From: Vibrio hannami
GTDB taxonomy: Bacteria > Pseudomonadota > Gammaproteobacteria > Enterobacterales > Vibrionaceae
Length of the DNA stretch: 64,000 nucleotides
Reading direction: 5' to 3'
Assembly (NCBI RefSeq): GCF_029589055.1
Contig: NZ_JARQZP010000001.1
Location: forward strand, 124,001 to 188,000
In this document: piece by piece, positions 19,701-31,947 of the stretch
Position numbering within the stretch: the stretch's first letter is position 1
Layout: each line of letters starts with the position of its first letter
Translations under genes and position numbers: made by a program
Notes under the pieces: model-generated
What the model was told of the DNA's origin: nothing
Databases searched by the model: none
What the model saw: only the letters and a program-made list of their open reading frames with translations

Positions 19701-20825
19701 CTAAGCATCTCGGGGTAAGCCCTTTTGGATTATTCTAATAAGGCGTTCTGTCTTATTGTTGCGCGCAGGTATTTGCTCCAACTGTTGAGATATAGCCCAT
19801 TCAATATGTTCATCCAGCACTTCACTAAGTCTTTTTCTAGAGTTTAAAGCCTCAATATAGTCTTGTGAGTATGGTGCATTGCCAATGGCAATTGAGATAT
19901 TTCTTAGCCATTGAATGTAGCCGACTCGGCGGATAGCGGAACCTTCCATTTCTTTTAAGAACTTGTTTTCATCCCATTCCCACAGCTCGAGAAGGCTTGC
20001 ACTTTTTAGTGCATCTCTTCGATGGAAGTCAGTTCGATCTGTAATATTTGAATGTCTGTTCCATGGGCATACCAGCTGACAATCATCACAGCCATATATT
20101 CTGTTACCCATTAGCTTTCTATATTCCTCTGGAATTACGCCGTCGTATTCGATGGTGAGATAGGAAATGCATTTTCTGGAATCAACCACTCCCTCTTCAA
20201 CGATTGCACCTGTTGGGCACGAAGTGATACAAGCAGTACATTTTCCGCATTCGTCTTCGGATGAGGTATCTACTGGTAATGGAAGGTCTACTAGCAACTC
20301 GCCTAGAAAAAACCATGATCCAGCATTTTGGTTGATAAGGAGTGAGTGTTTACCGACCCAGCCAAGCCCGGCTTTTTCTGCAAGAGGGCGTTCTAATATT
20401 GGAGCTGAATCAACGAATGGCCTTGCTCCGAGGGTACTAACTTCAGCTTCGATTTTCTGTGCGAGCTTCTTCAGCTGGTTTCTCACCAGTTTGTGGTAAT
20501 CACGGCCTAGTGCGTATCGGCTGATATAGGCCTGATTTCTTTCCTGTAAGTTGGAAGCAAAGCCAGCTTCAGGCGGCAGGTAATCCATTCTGGCGCTGAT
20601 GACTCTTAATGTGCCGGGAAGTAACTCTTCCGGTCGGGCTCGCATCATTCCATGTCGGGACATCCACTCCATTTCTCCGTGGTATCCGTTATCTAGCCAA
20701 CGTTGCAATGATTTTTCGTGCTTAGAAAGGTCGATATCACAGATACCAACTTGTTGGAAACCGAGCTCGTTTCCCCAGACTTTAATATCTTTTGCAAGTT
20801 GATCGTAGTTCATAATATCAGCCAT
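19701..20825 (-). CDS. queG: Epoxyqueuosine reductase
   Basis: A 374-residue cobalamin- and iron-sulfur-dependent enzyme for the last step of queuosine synthesis in tRNA. Cluster cysteines are in CGKCTACITSCPTGAI, RKCISYLTIEY and CDDCQLVCPWN. The start MADIMNYDQLAKDIK at 20825 aligns without gap to the E. coli N-terminus; the 20 extra upstream codons do not, and no start here has a strong ribosome site. Divergent from tsaE. In E. coli nnr lies between queG and tsaE; here it does not. Confidence 0.92.
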   Translation of the reverse strand: MADIMNYDQLAKDIKVWGNELGFQQVGICDIDLSKHEKSLQRWLDNGYHGEMEWMSRHGMMRARPEELLPGTLRVISARMDYLPPEAGFASNLQERNQAYISRYALGRDYHKLVRNQLKKLAQKIEAEVSTLGARPFVDSAPILERPLAEKAGLGWVGKHSLLINQNAGSWFFLGELLVDLPLPVDTSSEDECGKCTACITSCPTGAIVEEGVVDSRKCISYLTIEYDGVIPEEYRKLMGNRIYGCDDCQLVCPWNRHSNITDRTDFHRRDALKSASLLELWEWDENKFLKEMEGSAIRRVGYIQWLRNISIAIGNAPYSQDYIEALNSRKRLSEVLDEHIEWAISQQLEQIPARNNKTERLIRIIQKGLPRDA

Positions 20826-21063
20826 TCTAAAATTGGAGCGCGATTGTAAACCTTCCTTATCGTCAGGAAAAGCTGCACTAATCATTAGAGTATAAAGGTT
20901 ATAAACTAAAATTTATCGCATTCTGACAACTGTTTGTTTTTATTTGATTTAATGCCGAATACATTCTGGTGTATTAAAATTCAATTACCCTGAAGTCTTG
21001 TATCTCAAAACAGACACAGTTTACTATGCGACCTTTGCAGATTTTTATATAGTCGAAAAAGTA

Positions 21064-21537
21064 ATGGCTGAAATGAATACAAAACTATTTTCTCTTGAAA
21101 ACGAAGCTTCTACAGTTGCACTTGGTACGTCTTTAGCTGGTATCTGTTCGCAGCAAACGACTATTTATCTGCACGGTGATCTGGGAGCAGGTAAAACAAC
21201 GTTTAGTCGTGGTTTTGTTAAGGCTTTAGGGCATTCAGGCAATGTAAAAAGTCCGACCTATACCCTGGTAGAACCATATCAGCTAGCTGATTGGCAGGTA
21301 TATCATTTTGACTTATATCGCCTGGCTGACCCCGAAGAGCTCGAGTATATGGGCATTCGTGATTACTTTACACCAGATGCAATTTGCCTGGTGGAATGGC
21401 CAGAGAAAGGCGAAGGTTTATTACCTGCTGCTGATCTTGATATTGAAATTCGCTATGTGGGCGAGCAGAGAGAAGCTTGTCTGGTTGCTAATAGCGAGTA
21501 TGGAAAGAATTTGCTTAGTCGTTTGGAGTTAAGTTGA
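21064..21537 (+). CDS. tsaE: tRNA N6-threonylcarbamoyladenosine synthesis ATPase TsaE
   Basis: A 157-residue P-loop ATPase that works with TsaB and TsaD to make t6A in ANN-decoding tRNAs. Walker A is [13 protein letters not shown], followed by [10 protein letters not shown] and the YHFDLYRL segment, all typical. ATG 21064 gives the usual length; ATG 21073 is an alternative. The TTG-initiated longer frame back to 20998 lacks family similarity. Its stop overlaps the TTG start of amiB. Confidence 0.92.
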   Translation: MAEMNTKLFSLENEASTVALGTSLAGICSQQTTIYLHGDLGAGKTTFSRGFVKALGHSGNVKSPTYTLVEPYQLADWQVYHFDLYRLADPEELEYMGIRDYFTPDAICLVEWPEKGEGLLPAADLDIEIRYVGEQREACLVANSEYGKNLLSRLELS

Positions 21538-23246
21538 GTTATAAGCGAGTCAGAGCTCTTTTTTACCCGCTCATTTTATTAATTAGTTTGTTTTCTACCA
21601 GCGCATTAGCAAATGTGCTGGAAGGGGTTCGTGTCTGGCCTTCACCTGACGAAACCCGCGTTGTTATTGATCTTAAGTCAGAGGCCGAGTACAGCTATTT
21701 TACGCTGACGAGCCCATATAGAGTCGTCGTAGATTTAAAAAACACTTCGATCAACGCGAAGCTGCCTATGACGGTTTCCAATAGCAAGGTTCTTAAAAAA
21801 ATTCGCAAGAGCTCTCCTCCGCAAAAAGGTACATATAGATTGGTCTTCGAAATGAAGACTAAAGTAACTCCTAAGTTATTTAAGCTTAGTCCTACCCCTG
21901 GTGGTCAATACGGGCACCGCCTGGTGGTTGATATTCCGCATTCGGAGAAAGCAACAACACCTGCTGTTACTGCTTCTTCAAGCAAACCTTCGGCCAGTAA
22001 ACATGCTTCTCAACTGTCTGGCAATGCAGATATCGTCATTGCTATTGATGCCGGACATGGCGGGGAAGACCCTGGTTCAATCGGCCCTACGCGCAAATAT
22101 GAAAAGCATGCGACTTTAGCTATATCCCGTAAACTGGCAGATCAGATCAATCGTATTGATGGCATGAAAGCAGTTCTTACCAGAAATGGTGATTACTTCG
22201 TTAACCTGAACAAGCGCTCTGAAATTGCCAGAAGGAAAAAGGCGCATATGTTGGTATCCATTCACGCGGATGCCTTTACCTCTCCTCAGCCACGAGGTGG
22301 TTCAGTATTTGTACTGAATACTCGCCGTGCAAATACTGAGATCGCCCGCTGGGTTGAAAACCATGAAGCTCAATCTGAGCTGTTAGGTGGTGCTGGCGAT
22401 GTACTGGCGAAGAATACCAATGATAAAAACGTAAGCCAGACCTTACTGGATCTTCAGTTTGCTAACTCGCAGAAGGAAGGTTACAAGGTTGCTACTAAGA
22501 TGCTGGCTGAAATGGGTAAAGTCACTCGACTGCACAAGAAAAAGCCTGTGAATGCGAGCCTTGCTGTTCTTAAGTCACCAGATATTCCTTCTGTTCTTGT
22601 TGAAACTGGATTTATCTCCAATCCTACGGAAGAGAAGCTACTGTTCCAGCGCTCCCATCAAAATAAGCTAGCTCAGGCTCTGGCCAAAGCACTGGTTCAG
22701 TATTTTGAAGCTAATCCACCTGAAGGAACGAAGTTCGCTCAACGTAGAACACTTAAAAAGCATAAAGTGACAAGAGGGCAATCGCTTTCTGTCATTGCGA
22801 AGAAGTATGGTGTATCTACCAAATCGATAATAGATGCCAACAATCTTAAAAGCACTAGCCTGGCTATTGGGCAGGTTCTGACAATTCCAGGCAGTAAGCC
22901 GATAGTTGTTAGCCAACCTAAAAATCCGGTGGAAACGGAAGTTATCACTCACGTTGTTAAGTCTGGTGAGTATCTTGGAAAGATTGCATCCAGATATAAA
23001 GTTTCGGTAGAGAGTATCAGACGACAGAATAAGCTAAAACGTGATACCTTGTGGGTTGGACAAAAACTTAAGATCACAGTAAAGATGAAGGATAAACCGC
23101 CTCGAGTTCATGTCGTAAAACGCGGTGAGTTTCTTGTCAAAATAGCGAATAAATATGGCGTAACTGTTAGCAGCATCAGGCAAGCGAACAAACTAAAATC
23201 TGATAGCCTGGCTATTGGGCAAAAGCTCGTTATTCCATATAAGTAG
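21534..23246 (+). CDS. amiB: N-acetylmuramoyl-L-alanine amidase
   Basis: A 570-residue periplasmic amidase that cuts septal peptidoglycan for daughter-cell separation. Order: signal peptide (about 1-26), AMIN domain (about 28-125), zinc amidase_3 domain (about 165-395, with [19 protein letters not shown] and [10 protein letters not shown]), then three LysM repeats (about 411-455, 468-512, 524-569). The start is TTG 21534 with GGAG eight bases before it, overlapping the tsaE stop. Three LysM repeats give more peptidoglycan binding than E. coli AmiB, which has none. Confidence 0.93.
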   Translation: MSYKRVRALFYPLILLISLFSTSALANVLEGVRVWPSPDETRVVIDLKSEAEYSYFTLTSPYRVVVDLKNTSINAKLPMTVSNSKVLKKIRKSSPPQKGTYRLVFEMKTKVTPKLFKLSPTPGGQYGHRLVVDIPHSEKATTPAVTASSSKPSASKHASQLSGNADIVIAIDAGHGGEDPGSIGPTRKYEKHATLAISRKLADQINRIDGMKAVLTRNGDYFVNLNKRSEIARRKKAHMLVSIHADAFTSPQPRGGSVFVLNTRRANTEIARWVENHEAQSELLGGAGDVLAKNTNDKNVSQTLLDLQFANSQKEGYKVATKMLAEMGKVTRLHKKKPVNASLAVLKSPDIPSVLVETGFISNPTEEKLLFQRSHQNKLAQALAKALVQYFEANPPEGTKFAQRRTLKKHKVTRGQSLSVIAKKYGVSTKSIIDANNLKSTSLAIGQVLTIPGSKPIVVSQPKNPVETEVITHVVKSGEYLGKIASRYKVSVESIRRQNKLKRDTLWVGQKLKITVKMKDKPPRVHVVKRGEFLVKIANKYGVTVSSIRQANKLKSDSLAIGQKLVIPYK

Positions 23247-23269
23247 CATATAAAATTTAAGATAAATTA

Positions 23270-25225
23270 GTGACCATTAAAATATTGCCAGCTCGTCTGG
23301 CAAACCAGATCGCCGCAGGTGAGGTTGTCGAAAGACCTGCGTCGGTCGTTAAAGAGCTTGTAGAAAATAGTTTGGACTCTGGCGCTACCAGAATCGATAT
23401 CGATATCGAGAAAGGTGGCGCTAAGCTTATCCGTGTCCGTGACAATGGCAAAGGTATTGTCAAAGACGAACTTGGACTAGCGTTAAGCCGCCATGCGACC
23501 TCTAAAATTCATACTCTGGACGATCTCGAAGCTATTTTGAGCCTCGGATTCAGAGGTGAAGCGCTTGCCAGTATCAGCTCTGTTTCCCGTTTAACTATCA
23601 CTTCCCGTACTGCCACTCAGGAACAAGCCTGGTCGGCATACAGTGAGGGACGGGATATGGCTGTGAAGCTCCAGCCCTCAGCACACCCGGTTGGTACAAC
23701 CGTTGAAGTACTGGATCTGTTCTTTAATACGCCCGCCAGACGTAAGTTTCTACGAACGGAAAAGACAGAGTTTTCTCATATTGATGAGCTGCTGAAAAAG
23801 ATTGCTCTGAGCCGGTTCGATGTCACTATAAATTTGCGTCACAACGGTAAATCCGTTCGCCAGTATCGTGCTGCCAAAACAGAAATTCAGACTGAGAAGC
23901 GTCTGGCTTCAGTTTGTGGTGCTGCTTTTGTTCGTAATATGCTGAGAATAGAGCTTGAGCACAACGGGCTTAAATTAAGTGGTTGGATTACGACTCCGGA
24001 CGGAGCCCGGCAGCAGAGTGACTTGCAGTACTGTTATGTTAATGGTCGCATGATGAGAGATAAACTGATCAATCATGCTATCCGGCAGAGTTATGAAACC
24101 ACATTAAGACCAGAACAGTTTGCCGCTTATGTGTTGTTTATTGAGTTAGACCCACATCAGGTCGATGTGAATGTACATCCAGCCAAGCATGAGGTTCGTT
24201 TCCATCAGGCTCGACTGGTTCATGATTTTATTTATCAGGCGCTTTCGGATGCGTTAGTTCAGAGTAACTTTATTGATGCACCTCAACACTCTGAAGCGGC
24301 TTATGAGACACCGACAAATACCTACCAATCTGGTGAGCAAGTGAGTTCTCCTGTCCCGGAGCAGGTTATGGAGGCAATTGCCAAAACCCCTGCATATCCC
24401 GGACAAACACACTATAAGAGTGACGAAAACAAATCAGAAGAGGCGAAGGCTTACCAGCAAAGTGTTCCAAGTAACTCCTGGGTAGAGTCATCTCCTGCTC
24501 AACGTTCTACAAATAATAAGAGTAACAAGAGGGAACTGGAAGCTCCTCCGAGCAAAGGCGAGGTTCGTGCTTATCAGGAGCTTTTAAAAACACCGGATAT
24601 AAAGCCTTTTGAGCCAGAAGATCCAAAGTCTGTAGTGCCTGAACAAAACGTAGAAGAGTGTCCGATTGAAAAGCTTAGCAAAGCACTGTCCGTTACTAAT
24701 CATCGTTATCTGGTAATGAGTTCAAATAGTGGAGCTGCACTGGTGTCTCTTGCAAGAGCGGAATGGTATCGATGCTTAGGTCAGCTTCAGACTAATAAGG
24801 GAGCTCTTAAACCTCAACCATTACTAGTTCCGCTTTCAATTAAGATGGAAAAAGAGCTGATTTCAAGCCTTGAAAGCATTCAGCCACTTTTAAGTAAGTT
24901 TGGAATTGAGATCAAAGCTAAAAAATACACTAGTATTATGGCGATGGCAGTTCCTCAGCCTTTAAGGCAACAAAACCTACAAAAACTATTGCCGGATCTG
25001 TTATCTTACGCGGCTCAAAATTTAAATGAGCCTGGAGAACAAGCTTTGGCCTATTGGCTGGCAAAACATATTACTCAGGTTAAAAGTGACTACACTTTAT
25101 CTGAGGGGATTCAGCTAATCGCTGAACTTGAGCAGTTATGGGAAGGAACGCTTCCTCTTAATGATCGGTTGTTTGTGCAGCCTGTTGATTTCACCGCCAC
25201 GATAGCAAAATTTAACCATGAATAA
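23270..25225 (+). CDS. mutL: DNA mismatch repair protein MutL
   Basis: A 651-residue GHKL-ATPase that couples MutS to MutH and UvrD. N-terminal motifs are [11 protein letters not shown] (motif I), RDNGKGI (motif II) and [11 protein letters not shown] (motif III). A variable linker (about 340-450) joins the C-terminal dimerisation domain. The DQHAxxExxxxE nuclease motif is absent, as expected in MutH-using bacteria. The start is GTG 23270 (protein begins [22 protein letters not shown]). Overlaps miaA by 8 bases. Confidence 0.95.
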   Translation: MTIKILPARLANQIAAGEVVERPASVVKELVENSLDSGATRIDIDIEKGGAKLIRVRDNGKGIVKDELGLALSRHATSKIHTLDDLEAILSLGFRGEALASISSVSRLTITSRTATQEQAWSAYSEGRDMAVKLQPSAHPVGTTVEVLDLFFNTPARRKFLRTEKTEFSHIDELLKKIALSRFDVTINLRHNGKSVRQYRAAKTEIQTEKRLASVCGAAFVRNMLRIELEHNGLKLSGWITTPDGARQQSDLQYCYVNGRMMRDKLINHAIRQSYETTLRPEQFAAYVLFIELDPHQVDVNVHPAKHEVRFHQARLVHDFIYQALSDALVQSNFIDAPQHSEAAYETPTNTYQSGEQVSSPVPEQVMEAIAKTPAYPGQTHYKSDENKSEEAKAYQQSVPSNSWVESSPAQRSTNNKSNKRELEAPPSKGEVRAYQELLKTPDIKPFEPEDPKSVVPEQNVEECPIEKLSKALSVTNHRYLVMSSNSGAALVSLARAEWYRCLGQLQTNKGALKPQPLLVPLSIKMEKELISSLESIQPLLSKFGIEIKAKKYTSIMAMAVPQPLRQQNLQKLLPDLLSYAAQNLNEPGEQALAYWLAKHITQVKSDYTLSEGIQLIAELEQLWEGTLPLNDRLFVQPVDFTATIAKFNHE

Positions 25226-26150
25226 TGAATTACCATTGGCTCTGTTTTTGATGGGCCCCACAGCATCGGGCAAAACGGATTTAGCGATTAAACTTCGTCA
25301 AAAGTATCCTGTTGAGATAATCAGTGTTGATTCAGCATTGATCTACAAAGGAATGGATATAGGAACAGCGAAGCCCGATGAGCAGGAACTTAGTTTAGCT
25401 CCTCATCGATTGATCGATATTCTGGATCCGGCAGAGTCATACTCAGCTGCTGATTTTCGTCGTGATGCTTTGAAGGAAATGTCTGATATTGTGGCCGATG
25501 GCAAAATTCCGCTACTTGTTGGTGGAACTATGCTGTATTACAAGGCTCTACTAGAAGGGCTATCGCCATTACCTGCGGCAGATCCAGAGATTAGAAAGCA
25601 GATAGAAGTTGAAGCAGAAACTCATGGGTGGGCGAAACTGCATGATGAATTAAAGCAGATTGATCCAGTTTCAGCGGAAAGAATTCACCCTAATGATCCA
25701 CAAAGATTGTCTAGGGCATTGGAAGTTTATCGAATTTCAGGTAAAACACTAACTGAGCTGACAAAAACTCAAGGGGAGCCAATTCCCTACCGGGTTAAGC
25801 AGTTCGCAATTGCGCCTAAGGAAAGGGCAGAGCTACATCGTCGAATTGAATTCAGATTCGATAAGATGATCCAGGCTGGTTTTGAAGATGAAATGAAGGC
25901 ACTCTATGCCAGAAAGGATCTTCATCCAGATCTTCCATCAATAAGATGTGTGGGTTATCGACAGATGTGGGATTATTTGGACGGGAATTGTTCTTTGGAC
26001 GAAGCGGTATTCCGTGGTGTCTGTGCAACCCGCCAATTGGCCAAGCGACAAATTACCTGGTTACGCAGCTGGGATAATTTAACTTGGTTAGATAGCGAGA
26101 ACATTGAAGACGCTCTAAAGTTAATGTCGAATGCAATAGAATCGAAATAA
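25218..26150 (+). CDS. miaA: tRNA dimethylallyltransferase
   Basis: A 310-residue enzyme that prenylates A37 of tRNAs reading UNN codons. Walker A is [11 protein letters not shown], with [18 protein letters not shown] and [14 protein letters not shown] as further signatures. The start overlaps mutL, which suggests coupled translation, and hfq follows after a 160-base gap that probably holds the hfq promoters. Confidence 0.95.
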   Translation: MNNELPLALFLMGPTASGKTDLAIKLRQKYPVEIISVDSALIYKGMDIGTAKPDEQELSLAPHRLIDILDPAESYSAADFRRDALKEMSDIVADGKIPLLVGGTMLYYKALLEGLSPLPAADPEIRKQIEVEAETHGWAKLHDELKQIDPVSAERIHPNDPQRLSRALEVYRISGKTLTELTKTQGEPIPYRVKQFAIAPKERAELHRRIEFRFDKMIQAGFEDEMKALYARKDLHPDLPSIRCVGYRQMWDYLDGNCSLDEAVFRGVCATRQLAKRQITWLRSWDNLTWLDSENIEDALKLMSNAIESK

Positions 26151-26273
26151 CTTTGCTGTGTATAATGTGATCGTTTTTGCGTAAAAGTGTGCTATAGGTT
26201 AATAGGTGCGCTTATTTTTGATTCATTTAGCTCGATGCAAAAGCAGCTTTAAAATTGCCATGCAACAAAATAG

Positions 26274-26579
<306 letters not shown>

Positions 26580-26617
26580 TATCAATATAACGAATTTGTT
26601 AGTAAGGAGTTGATTGC

Positions 26618-27886
26618 TTGTTTGACCGTTACGAAGCCGGTGAACAGGCTATTCTTGTTCATATCAACTTCACGCAAGAGGGTGAATGGGAAGATCTCAG
26701 CGAATTTGAAATGCTGGTTTCTTCATCCGGAGTCAACACGCTGCAAGTAATTACTGGTAGCCGACAGGCTCCGCACCCTAAGTATTATGTTGGAGAGGGT
26801 AAAGCGGAAGAGATCGCGCAGGCTGTGCGACTTGCTGAAGCTGAGATAGTGATTTTCAATCACTCCCTCTCTCCTGCCCAGGAAAGAAACCTAGAAAAAC
26901 TGTGTAAATGTCGCGTTTTGGATCGAACTGGTTTGATCCTCGATATTTTCGCTCAGCGAGCAAGAACCCACGAAGGTAAGTTGCAAGTTGAGCTGGCACA
27001 GCTCCGCCATTTATCCACCCGATTAATTCGTGGTTGGACTCACTTAGAGAGACAAAAAGGTGGTATTGGTTTACGAGGGCCGGGTGAAACTCAGTTAGAA
27101 ACTGACCGACGTTTATTGCGTGATCGTATTAAAGCAATTTTGCGTCGCTTGGAAAAAGTAGCAAAGCAGCGTGAGCAGGGAAGGAGAGCTCGTAACAGAG
27201 CTGAAATTCCTACCATTTCATTGGTTGGTTACACCAATGCCGGTAAATCTACGTTGTTCAACCGTATTACCGAAGCTGGTGTGTATGCTGCCGATCAGCT
27301 TTTTGCTACCTTGGATCCAACTTTGCGAAAAATAGAGTTGGCTGATGTCGGCCCTGCTATCTTAGCTGATACAGTAGGGTTTATCCGTCACCTGCCACAT
27401 GACCTTGTAGCGGCGTTTAAAGCAACGCTACAGGAAACTCAGGAAGCAGATATTCTGTTACATGTTGTTGATGCCAGTGATGAGCGTTTTCGAGACAATA
27501 TCGAAGCCGTTGATGTCGTTCTGGAAGAAATCGATGCTAATGAAGTCCCTTCGTTAGTAGTGATGAATAAAATCGACAATATGGAAGATCAGAAGCCTCG
27601 TATTGAACGAGATGACGAGGGTATACCTCGAACTGTCTGGGTTTCTGCAATGGAAGGTCAGGGTATAGATTTGTTGTTTGAAGCACTGACAGAGCGCTTA
27701 GCTAGTCAGATGGTTCAGTACCGTCTTCGCATACCGCCACAATTTCAGGGGCGCCTGCGTAGCACTTTTTTCGAGATGAAGTCGATTCAGGGCGAAGAAT
27801 ATGATACAGATGGTAACTTATTGATCGATATCCGAATGCAGCAGGTAGATTGGTCTAGACTTGAAAAAGAGAAGGGGCAGCCTTAG
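26618..27886 (+). CDS. hflX: Ribosome-rescue GTPase HflX
   Basis: A 422-residue GTPase that splits stalled 70S ribosomes. The N-terminal glycine-rich domain includes GGIGLRGPGETQLETDRR; G1 is GYTNAGKSTLFN and G4 is NKID. The start is TTG 26618 (MFDRYEAGEQ), preceded by AAGGAG with an 8-base spacer, matching the E. coli N-terminus. Part of the hfq-hflX-hflK-hflC series. Confidence 0.95.
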   Translation: MFDRYEAGEQAILVHINFTQEGEWEDLSEFEMLVSSSGVNTLQVITGSRQAPHPKYYVGEGKAEEIAQAVRLAEAEIVIFNHSLSPAQERNLEKLCKCRVLDRTGLILDIFAQRARTHEGKLQVELAQLRHLSTRLIRGWTHLERQKGGIGLRGPGETQLETDRRLLRDRIKAILRRLEKVAKQREQGRRARNRAEIPTISLVGYTNAGKSTLFNRITEAGVYAADQLFATLDPTLRKIELADVGPAILADTVGFIRHLPHDLVAAFKATLQETQEADILLHVVDASDERFRDNIEAVDVVLEEIDANEVPSLVVMNKIDNMEDQKPRIERDDEGIPRTVWVSAMEGQGIDLLFEALTERLASQMVQYRLRIPPQFQGRLRSTFFEMKSIQGEEYDTDGNLLIDIRMQQVDWSRLEKEKGQP

Positions 27887-27950
27887 GTGACTTTATCGTT
27901 CACTAAAGGACTGCTACAGTATAACGTCATATAAATGATGGAGCTTTCTG

Positions 27951-29144
27951 ATGGCGTGGAATGAGCCTGGTAATAATAACGGCAATAATAATGGCCGCGA
28001 TAATGACCCTTGGGGCAACAATGATCGCGGTGGAAAAGGTGGCCGTGATCAAGGACCGCCAGACTTAGACGAGGTTTTTAACAAACTGAGTCAAAAACTG
28101 GGTGGAAAGTTTGGTAAGAAAGGTGGAATCCCATCTGTTGGTGGTGGCGGTGGTGCAATTGGCTTTGGCCTGATTGCTATCGTTGCAATCGCGATTTGGG
28201 TGTTCTCTGGTTTCTATACCATAGGTGAAGCGGAAAGAGGGGTGGTACTTAGACTCGGCAAGTACGACCGTATTGTTGACCCAGGTCTGAACTGGCGTCC
28301 TCGCTTTATCGATGAAGTCACTCCTGTTAACGTTCAGGCAATTCGTGCATTGCGTGCATCTGGTACAATGCTTACGAAAGATGAAAACGTTGTTACGGTA
28401 GAAATGGGTGTTCAATACCGAGTATCTGATCCGTACAAGTACCTGTTCCGTGTAACCAATGCAGATGACAGCTTGCGTCAGGCAACTGACTCGGCACTGC
28501 GTGCGGTAATCGGTGACTCCCTGATGGATGCCATCCTGACAAGTGGTCGTCAGCAGATTCGTCAGAGCACTCAGGAAACATTGAATCGTATTATCGATAA
28601 CTACGATATGGGCCTTATCATTGTTGACGTTAACTTCCAGTCAGCACGTCCGCCAGAGCAAGTTAAAGATGCTTTCGATGATGCTATCGCAGCTCGAGAG
28701 GATGAGGAGCGTTTCATTCGTGAAGCAGAAGCCTATAAGAACGAAATCCTTCCTAAAGCAACTGGTCGTGCAGAACGTCTGAAGAAAGAAGCACAGGGTT
28801 ATACAGAGCGTACGGTGAACGAAGCGCTTGGTCAGGTAGCTCAGTTTGAAAAACTGCTTCCTGAATATCAGGCTGCTCCTGATGTAACTCGTGATCGTCT
28901 GTACCTTGATACAATGGAAGAAGTATACACAAGCACTTCTAAGGTTCTTATTGATTCAGAATCTAGCGGTAACCTGCTGTACCTTCCAATTGATAAGCTG
29001 GGTCAGTCGAGCGGTGAAACTGCGACTAAACGTAAGGCGAAAACAACATCTGCTTATGATGACATTGAACTTGAGTCTCAGCGTACTGACACTCAAACAA
29101 CTACAACGCCGTCTCGTTCAACTACACGTCAAGGGAGATACTAA
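27951..29144 (+). CDS. hflK: FtsH protease modulator HflK
   Basis: A 397-residue SPFH/prohibitin protein with a glycine/asparagine-rich cytoplasmic N-terminus, one membrane segment (about 67-88, IGFGLIAIVAIAIWVFSGFY) and a large periplasmic SPFH domain with a long coiled coil. With HflC it forms a cage around FtsH. It ends two bases before hflC. The C-terminal tail is serine/threonine-rich. Confidence 0.95.
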   Translation: MAWNEPGNNNGNNNGRDNDPWGNNDRGGKGGRDQGPPDLDEVFNKLSQKLGGKFGKKGGIPSVGGGGGAIGFGLIAIVAIAIWVFSGFYTIGEAERGVVLRLGKYDRIVDPGLNWRPRFIDEVTPVNVQAIRALRASGTMLTKDENVVTVEMGVQYRVSDPYKYLFRVTNADDSLRQATDSALRAVIGDSLMDAILTSGRQQIRQSTQETLNRIIDNYDMGLIIVDVNFQSARPPEQVKDAFDDAIAAREDEERFIREAEAYKNEILPKATGRAERLKKEAQGYTERTVNEALGQVAQFEKLLPEYQAAPDVTRDRLYLDTMEEVYTSTSKVLIDSESSGNLLYLPIDKLGQSSGETATKRKAKTTSAYDDIELESQRTDTQTTTTPSRSTTRQGRY

Positions 29145-29146
29145 GA

Positions 29147-30133
29147 ATGCGTAAGTTAATGATCCCTGTACTTGTCGTTGCTTTGGCTTTAATGCTGATG
29201 TCGATGTTCGTTATACCTGAAGGTGAACGCGGTATTGTTATTCGATTCGGTCGAGTACTGAAAGATAGCAATGATGTTTCTCGCATCTACGAGCCGGGTC
29301 TTCACTTCAAGATGCCTTTGTTCGATCGAGTTAAAACGCTGAACGCTCTTATCCAGACTATGGATGGTCGTGCCGACCGTTTTGTAACGTCTGAGAAAAA
29401 AGACGTTATCATCGATTCATACGTTAAGTGGCGTATCGAAGATTTCGGTCAGTACTACCTGGCAACAGGTGGCGGTGATACTTTGACTGCTCAGGCACTT
29501 CTTGAGCGTAAAGTAACAGACGTTCTTCGTTCTGAAATCGGTTCGCGCGAAATCAAGCAGATTGTATCTGGTCCACGTAGTGGTCAGATTGATCCTGTCG
29601 TTGACCCTGAAAATGGTGAAGCGATTCCAGAAGCAAGCCTTGAAGCGCTTGAGATTGAAGGTCAGCGTGACGTAATCATGGCTGAAGTACTGAATGATAC
29701 TCGTGAAAGCGCCATGAATGACCTTGGTGTTCGTGTAGTTGACTTCCGTATGAAGAAGATCAACCTGCCGGATGAAATCAGTGAGTCTATCTATAAGCGT
29801 ATGCGTGCGGAGCGTGAAACTGTAGCTCGTAAGCACCGTTCACAAGGTAGAGAGAAAGCGGAAGTTATCCGTGCTCAGGCTGAGCTTGAAGTGGCAACCG
29901 TTCTTGCAGAAGCAGACAAAACAGCTCGTGTAACACGAGGTGATGCAGATGCGAAAGCTGCTGCTATCTACTCTGATGCGTACAACAAAGATCCTGAATT
30001 CTTTAGCTTCCTTCGTTCACTGAGAGCGTATGAGCGTTCATTCAGTGATAAGAGCGATATTCTGGTTCTGGATCCGAAGAGTGACTTCTTTAAGTACATG
30101 AATCAGTCTGACGGTTCTAAGGCTGCTAACTAA
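29147..30133 (+). CDS. hflC: FtsH protease modulator HflC
   Basis: A 328-residue SPFH protein with an N-terminal signal anchor (about 4-22) and a periplasmic domain starting EGERGIVIRFGRVLKD. The coiled-coil stretch RAERETVARKHRSQGREKAEVIRAQAELE pairs with HflK. Last gene of the cluster, followed by a strong terminator. Confidence 0.96.
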   Translation: MRKLMIPVLVVALALMLMSMFVIPEGERGIVIRFGRVLKDSNDVSRIYEPGLHFKMPLFDRVKTLNALIQTMDGRADRFVTSEKKDVIIDSYVKWRIEDFGQYYLATGGGDTLTAQALLERKVTDVLRSEIGSREIKQIVSGPRSGQIDPVVDPENGEAIPEASLEALEIEGQRDVIMAEVLNDTRESAMNDLGVRVVDFRMKKINLPDEISESIYKRMRAERETVARKHRSQGREKAEVIRAQAELEVATVLAEADKTARVTRGDADAKAAAIYSDAYNKDPEFFSFLRSLRAYERSFSDKSDILVLDPKSDFFKYMNQSDGSKAAN

Positions 30134-30154
30134 GTTACGCCAAACATTATGTAG

Positions 30155-30184
30155 AGAGGCTCCTGTTGTGGAGCCTCTTTTTTT
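30155..30184 (+). terminator. Terminator after hflC
   Basis: A perfect 9-bp stem (30155-30163 with 30170-30178) is followed by seven T. It ends the hfq-hflC series and overlaps the stop of the convergent DUF2065 gene. Confidence 0.92.
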
Positions 30185-30368
30185 ATGAAGCCATAAAAGC
30201 GATCACTGCTCCCGCAACCACCAAACAGCCTCCCACTCGCCTTAAATCGTTATCTGGCTGCTGGCTTAACTGAGCTACCATCTTTCTCCAGCCATTAGGG
30301 GCAACTAGGGGGCCAATACCTTCGACAACTAAAACCAGACCTAAAGCGACTAAAATAGAACTGCTCAT
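30183..30368 (-). CDS. DUF2065 (YjeT) small membrane protein
   Basis: A 61-residue protein with two hydrophobic segments around a polar turn with PDNDLRRVGG, the DUF2065 signature. ATG 30368 has GAAGG at good distance; TTG and GTG codons just upstream are in frame but less likely. In E. coli YjeT also lies between hflC and purA. Function unknown. Confidence 0.82.
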   Translation of the reverse strand: MSSSILVALGLVLVVEGIGPLVAPNGWRKMVAQLSQQPDNDLRRVGGCLVVAGAVIAFMAS

Positions 30369-30546
30369 CACCAACCTTCAAAAAAATTAATATTATCAAT
30401 GTACTTGCGAAGTAGTACGCTAAAAACGTATGGTATTCACGGTTTGAAGCTATGGGTTTGTCACCATAACTTTTCTCAATTATGACATTTTTATGCTTAA
30501 AAAATGACTGCAAGAATCAAAGTAAGGTGCTAGAATCCATTTTTAA

Positions 30547-31884
<1,338 letters not shown>

Positions 31885-31899
31885 TTGAATCTGAATGAA

Positions 31900-31928
31900 A
31901 AAATAGCCAGCTAATGCTGGCTATTTTT
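31900..31928 (+). terminator. Terminator after purA (bidirectional)
   Basis: A perfect 12-bp stem (31900-31911 with 31916-31927) with A-run and T-run. It can also end the convergent PTS gene transcript. Confidence 0.92.
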
Positions 31929-31947
31929 GTATCTGAGAATCAGTTTT

